Positions 60,352 through 64,000 of a stretch of DNA of 64,000 bases are shown in pieces. How positions within the stretch are numbered: the stretch's first letter is position 1; each line of letters opens with the position of its first letter. The DNA lies in NCBI GenBank assembly GCA_000272025.2, contig AKCV02000022.1:1-64000 (forward strand). The letters are read 5' to 3'. Source of the DNA: Imbroritus primus (GTDB lineage Bacteria > Pseudomonadota > Gammaproteobacteria > Burkholderiales > Burkholderiaceae). The notes below the pieces were generated by a model. The model made no database searches. It worked only from the letters and a program-made list of their open reading frames with translations, and was not told the origin of the DNA. Position numbers and translations under genes: made by a program.

Positions 60352-61704
60352 TCAAACACCGATCCTCACGTTGTAACCGAGCGCCCGCAGCCCCTTGCTC
60401 GTGCGCATGTTCCTTGGCGGAAACTCGTCTGGGCGCGCCCAGCCGACGATTTCCCCGAGGCTACTCAGGCCAATGTGCGGAATTGCCCAGTCGTCGCTGC
60501 GGATCGCGTTCCAGAGCCGGGCCGAAACACTTCCATTGCCCCAGACGACGTAATTCAACAGCTCAAGCACCGTCCGCCCTTCGCGGGATCGCTGCCGCCA
60601 CAGCCACTCGCCGAACTTCTCGACCTTGTCGTCGCCGGCCTGCGGTCGATCAGGCAAGCCCAAGTGCTCGTTTTCCTGCTTGATGGCGTGGTCTCGGATC
60701 GCGTGCACCCGGGAAACGGCATCCACGAACTCCTGCTCGGTCAGCTTGAGAATGCGATCGCGTGCCAGTAACTCGCGCAGCCTGGGCGACCACTCATAGA
60801 TGGTGCGTTCTTCAAACGAGTGGTCAAAGTCGGCGTCATGCCACCACTCCAGCGCGTCGCGCAGCGCCAGTTCCGGGTTCTTCGAATTCCTGTCGAAGAA
60901 CTCCTCGTAAGGATGGCGGTTTCCATCCTTGACCTGCTTGTAGTAGTAGGCGTGCAGGAATTGGTCGGCTTGAACGCCGGGGGCCACCGACGCATCGATC
61001 CAGCCCGGTTTGGCGCCCGGCGCCGAAACCCTGGATGCGATGGATCGCATCACCTGCAGCGTATCGTTCCAGTCCTGCTCAAATTTCTGGAAGCGTTTCT
61101 CAGACGATCGCTTCGTGTCGACAAACACCAGCCCCTGGTTCTTCGGCAGCAAGCGGTCCTTGTCGAACTGCTGCTCAAGCCCGTATTCGCGTTTCGATAA
61201 CTCAGATCGCCGGTCCGCCAGGCGCAGCTGCTCTTGGTAGATTTCCTTGGTCAATGGCCGGGCACGGTCATCCACTTCCTCAAAGAAGCGCTGCAGCTCA
61301 CGCTCCATGCCCGTTTCGACGAGTTCGTCGTGGGGCAGAAAGGTGCCCGCTTCGATGTTCGATATCCAGGCACGATCAGACAGGTTGGCAGACCCAATGT
61401 AGGCCCCGGCATCCACCCACCATATGACCTTGGCATGAAGGATGTCGGGAACGAGTTTGCAGTCGAAATTCGGGCTGGCCTTGTCCAGAAACCACTTCAA
61501 CACAGCGGGATCGACAGCCACGGTGTGATCGTAGCGGCCGAAAAACTCCAGCGGCTTCAGGTGCTGCGCGCAGGCCTCGAACAACTTCATGTTGTCGCGG
61601 CTGGCGTAGGCGACTGCGGCGCGAACGCGCGTGCAGGATTCAATCACCTCGCCCAGCAGGTTCTGGAGCAGTTGTTTGTTGAGCGGGCCGGCGATGAAGC
61701 GCAT
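60352..61704 (-). CDS. PLD-family nuclease-like protein
   Basis: This 450-residue protein has a single HKD-like motif (His90, Lys92 in HAKVIWWVD and [11 protein letters not shown]), as in PLD-type nucleases that dimerise. The rest is helical and unrecognised. It lies downstream of a YgjP-like gene and hsdR on the same strand, so it probably belongs to the restriction locus and may cut DNA. The ATG at 61704 has AGGA upstream. Confidence 0.82.
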   Translation of the reverse strand: MRFIAGPLNKQLLQNLLGEVIESCTRVRAAVAYASRDNMKLFEACAQHLKPLEFFGRYDHTVAVDPAVLKWFLDKASPNFDCKLVPDILHAKVIWWVDAGAYIGSANLSDRAWISNIEAGTFLPHDELVETGMERELQRFFEEVDDRARPLTKEIYQEQLRLADRRSELSKREYGLEQQFDKDRLLPKNQGLVFVDTKRSSEKRFQKFEQDWNDTLQVMRSIASRVSAPGAKPGWIDASVAPGVQADQFLHAYYYKQVKDGNRHPYEEFFDRNSKNPELALRDALEWWHDADFDHSFEERTIYEWSPRLRELLARDRILKLTEQEFVDAVSRVHAIRDHAIKQENEHLGLPDRPQAGDDKVEKFGEWLWRQRSREGRTVLELLNYVVWGNGSVSARLWNAIRSDDWAIPHIGLSSLGEIVGWARPDEFPPRNMRTSKGLRALGYNVRIGV

Positions 61705-61732
61705 TGCAGCAGATCCTTTTGTTATTGCATCG

Positions 61733-64000
<2,268 letters not shown>

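Overview
The window is GC-rich and densely coded, with short intergenic gaps and ATGA/GTGA start-stop overlaps. It looks like an accessory region of a beta- or gammaproteobacterium; the sequence alone does not settle which. No rRNA, tRNA or CRISPR array was seen.

Layout. (1) 1-3541: an aldo/keto reductase, then divergently an ohr-gpx-ohrR organic-peroxide operon. This block lies between two direct repeats (1-360 and 3109-3541) that carry 3' fragments of the recombinase-associated gene found whole at 4450-4881. (2) 3594-4434: a DUF1778/GNAT toxin-antitoxin pair with a palindromic promoter. (3) 4450-48149: an apparently complete lambda-like siphovirus prophage. In order it has a serine recombinase operon (leftward), an Xre/ImmA immunity operon (leftward) diverging from two genes of unknown function, a replication/recombination block (AAA ATPase, DEAH helicase, Cas4-like nuclease, TOPRIM/RepA-like primase-helicase, RuvC-like resolvase), two tandem ParB-methyltransferase fusions, a leftward cluster of small accessory genes, and then packaging, head, tail and lysis genes (rightward). 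(4) 48168-60190: a leftward protein-quality-control operon of the clpK/tLST (locus of heat resistance) type: HTH regulator, Hsp20, ClpK, cardiolipin synthase, FtsH, thioredoxin, KefB-type antiporter, PsiE, HtpX-like and DegP-like proteases. (5) 60352-64000: a PLD nuclease, a YgjP-like metallopeptidase and the C-terminal part of a type I restriction HsdR that runs off the right edge.

How it fits together. The recombinase operon and the Xre/ImmA pair would control integration and lysogeny. The replication block contains an iteron-like repeat cluster that could be the phage origin. The methyltransferases may modify phage DNA against host restriction. The structural block runs in canonical lambda order, including a probable -1 frameshift in the tail-assembly chaperone. 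The stress operon handles unfolded protein, membrane repair, redox balance and ion balance.

Most unusual observations: a 29-bp two-arm motif with a variable 7-bp centre, present five times at near-constant distance (37-44 nt) upstream of five leftward prophage genes, including the recombinase operon; nine inverted/direct copies of CAGTTGGC in about 200 bp; a 72-bp triple-hairpin insertion flanked by TGC; and a compact heat-resistance locus ending 18 bp from the prophage lysozyme gene.
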